5,524 nt of DNA from Puniceicoccales bacterium (GTDB taxonomy: Bacteria > Verrucomicrobiota > Verrucomicrobiia > Opitutales > LL51). The notes beneath the pieces were generated by a model. That model was not told the DNA's origin. It made no database searches and was given only the letters and a program-made list of their open reading frames with translations. Positions 5,093 to 5,524 of this stretch are shown here, one piece after another (within the stretch, counting starts at the first letter, position 1; each line of letters starts with the position of its first letter). The position numbers and the translations under genes are program-made. Location of the stretch: contig JAITNS010000081.1 of the NCBI GenBank assembly GCA_031290315.1, positions 1-5,524 on the forward strand, written 5' to 3'.

Positions 5093-5524
5093 ATGAAGAA
5101 AAAAAATAGTTTATTATTAGTTTCGTCTCTTTTAGGGGGACAAAGTGTTATTATTGGTACTGGTAATATTAATCCTAATCAACCTGAAGTTCTGCGAGCA
5201 GAAGCAGCTCCAAAAGCAACTCCAGAAGTAACTCTAGAAGCAACTCCAGCTCCAGAGCCAGAAGCTCCAAAAGCTCCAGAGCCAGCTCCTAAAGATTCAG
5301 AGCCAGTTCCAGTAGCTAAAGTAGCAGCTACAAAAGAGCCAGCTTCTAAAGATTCAGCTCCAGAAGATTCAGAACTGTCAGAAGATTTAAAACTGCCAGA
5401 AGATAAAAAACTGTCAGAAAGTTCAGAAGAAGAAGAAGAAGAAGAAGAAGAACGGCCAGCAGCTACAGCTACAGCTACAGAAGTAGAAGCAGCTCCAGCT
5501 CCAGTAGTTAAAGTAGAGCCAGCT
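5093..5524 (+). CDS. Putative exported Pro/Ala/Glu/Lys-rich low-complexity protein (5' part)
   Basis: An open frame of 144 codons runs off the right edge without a stop. The N-terminus looks like an export signal: MKKKNS, a hydrophobic stretch LLLVSSLLGGQSVIIGTG (7-24), and a possible Ala-X-Ala site at Ala36-Glu-Ala38. After that the chain is built from Pro, Ala, Glu, Lys, Ser and Val: PEPEAPKAPEPAP, SEDLKLPEDKKLSES, nine Glu in a row (112-120) and an ATATAT stretch. Such regions are usually extended spacers that cross the periplasm or cell wall, as in TonB-like and surface proteins, but no domain is visible here, so I assign no function. Codon use is monotonous (mostly CCA, GCT/GCA, GAA). 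ATG 5093 is chosen for the signal-like sequence; GTG 5072 is in frame but overlaps the predicted transcript start. No Shine-Dalgarno sequence is well placed. It is separate from rnpB, with its own promoter. Confidence 0.8.
   Translation, partial: MKKKNSLLLVSSLLGGQSVIIGTGNINPNQPEVLRAEAAPKATPEVTLEATPAPEPEAPKAPEPAPKDSEPVPVAKVAATKEPASKDSAPEDSELSEDLKLPEDKKLSESSEEEEEEEEERPAATATATEVEAAPAPVVKVEPA
5426..5452 (+). repeat. (GAA)9 trinucleotide microsatellite inside the coding region
   Basis: Nine perfect GAA codons in a row encode a Glu tract. A second short repeat, (GCTACA)3, follows at 5462-5479. Unit changes would alter protein length without breaking the frame. Confidence 0.9.

Overview
The window is AT-rich, with a Gram-negative, host-associated look. 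It carries a type II secretion/type IV pilus F-family inner-membrane protein, a CNNM/CorC-type membrane protein, a decaying ankyrin-repeat locus and a bacterial class A RNase P RNA. A shrunken genome full of ankyrin genes and pseudogenes suggests an intracellular or amoeba-associated bacterium, such as a Holosporales/Rickettsiales-like alphaproteobacterium, a Dependentiae member or a Legionella/Coxiella-like gammaproteobacterium. The sequence alone does not let me choose. Where family ends can be judged, TGA acts as a normal stop, so the standard bacterial code applies.

Layout: (1) 27-146 is a compact GC-rich cluster of palindromes downstream of the leftward operon. (2) 150-2845 (minus) is a two-gene operon, a CNNM/DUF21-CBS protein followed by a GspF/PilC-family protein with a long disordered N-terminus. 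The genes overlap by ATGA and a Shine-Dalgarno sequence lies inside the first. (3) 2846-2959 is a divergent AT-rich intergenic region; the promoter for the leftward operon gives an almost leaderless mRNA. (4) 2960-4018 (plus) is an ankyrin-repeat gene cut by one in-frame TGA in the middle of a repeat. (5) 4019-4430 holds a small tandem repeat and a frameshifted partial copy of the same ankyrin module. (6) 4431-4587 holds no convincing gene, only the likely rnpB promoter. (7) 4588-4977 is rnpB, whose P1, P2, P3, P4, P8, P15 and P18 helices can be drawn by hand. (8) 5093 to the right edge is the start of a probably exported protein with a Pro/Ala/Glu/Lys-rich, low-complexity body, behind a near-consensus promoter.

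The two minus-strand genes are likely co-translated. The rightward genes look independent of each other. I do not see a clearly new multi-gene system. The most unusual points are the pairing of a CNNM-like protein with an extended GspF homologue, the broken and duplicated ankyrin locus, the palindrome cluster, and the trimmed RNase P RNA.
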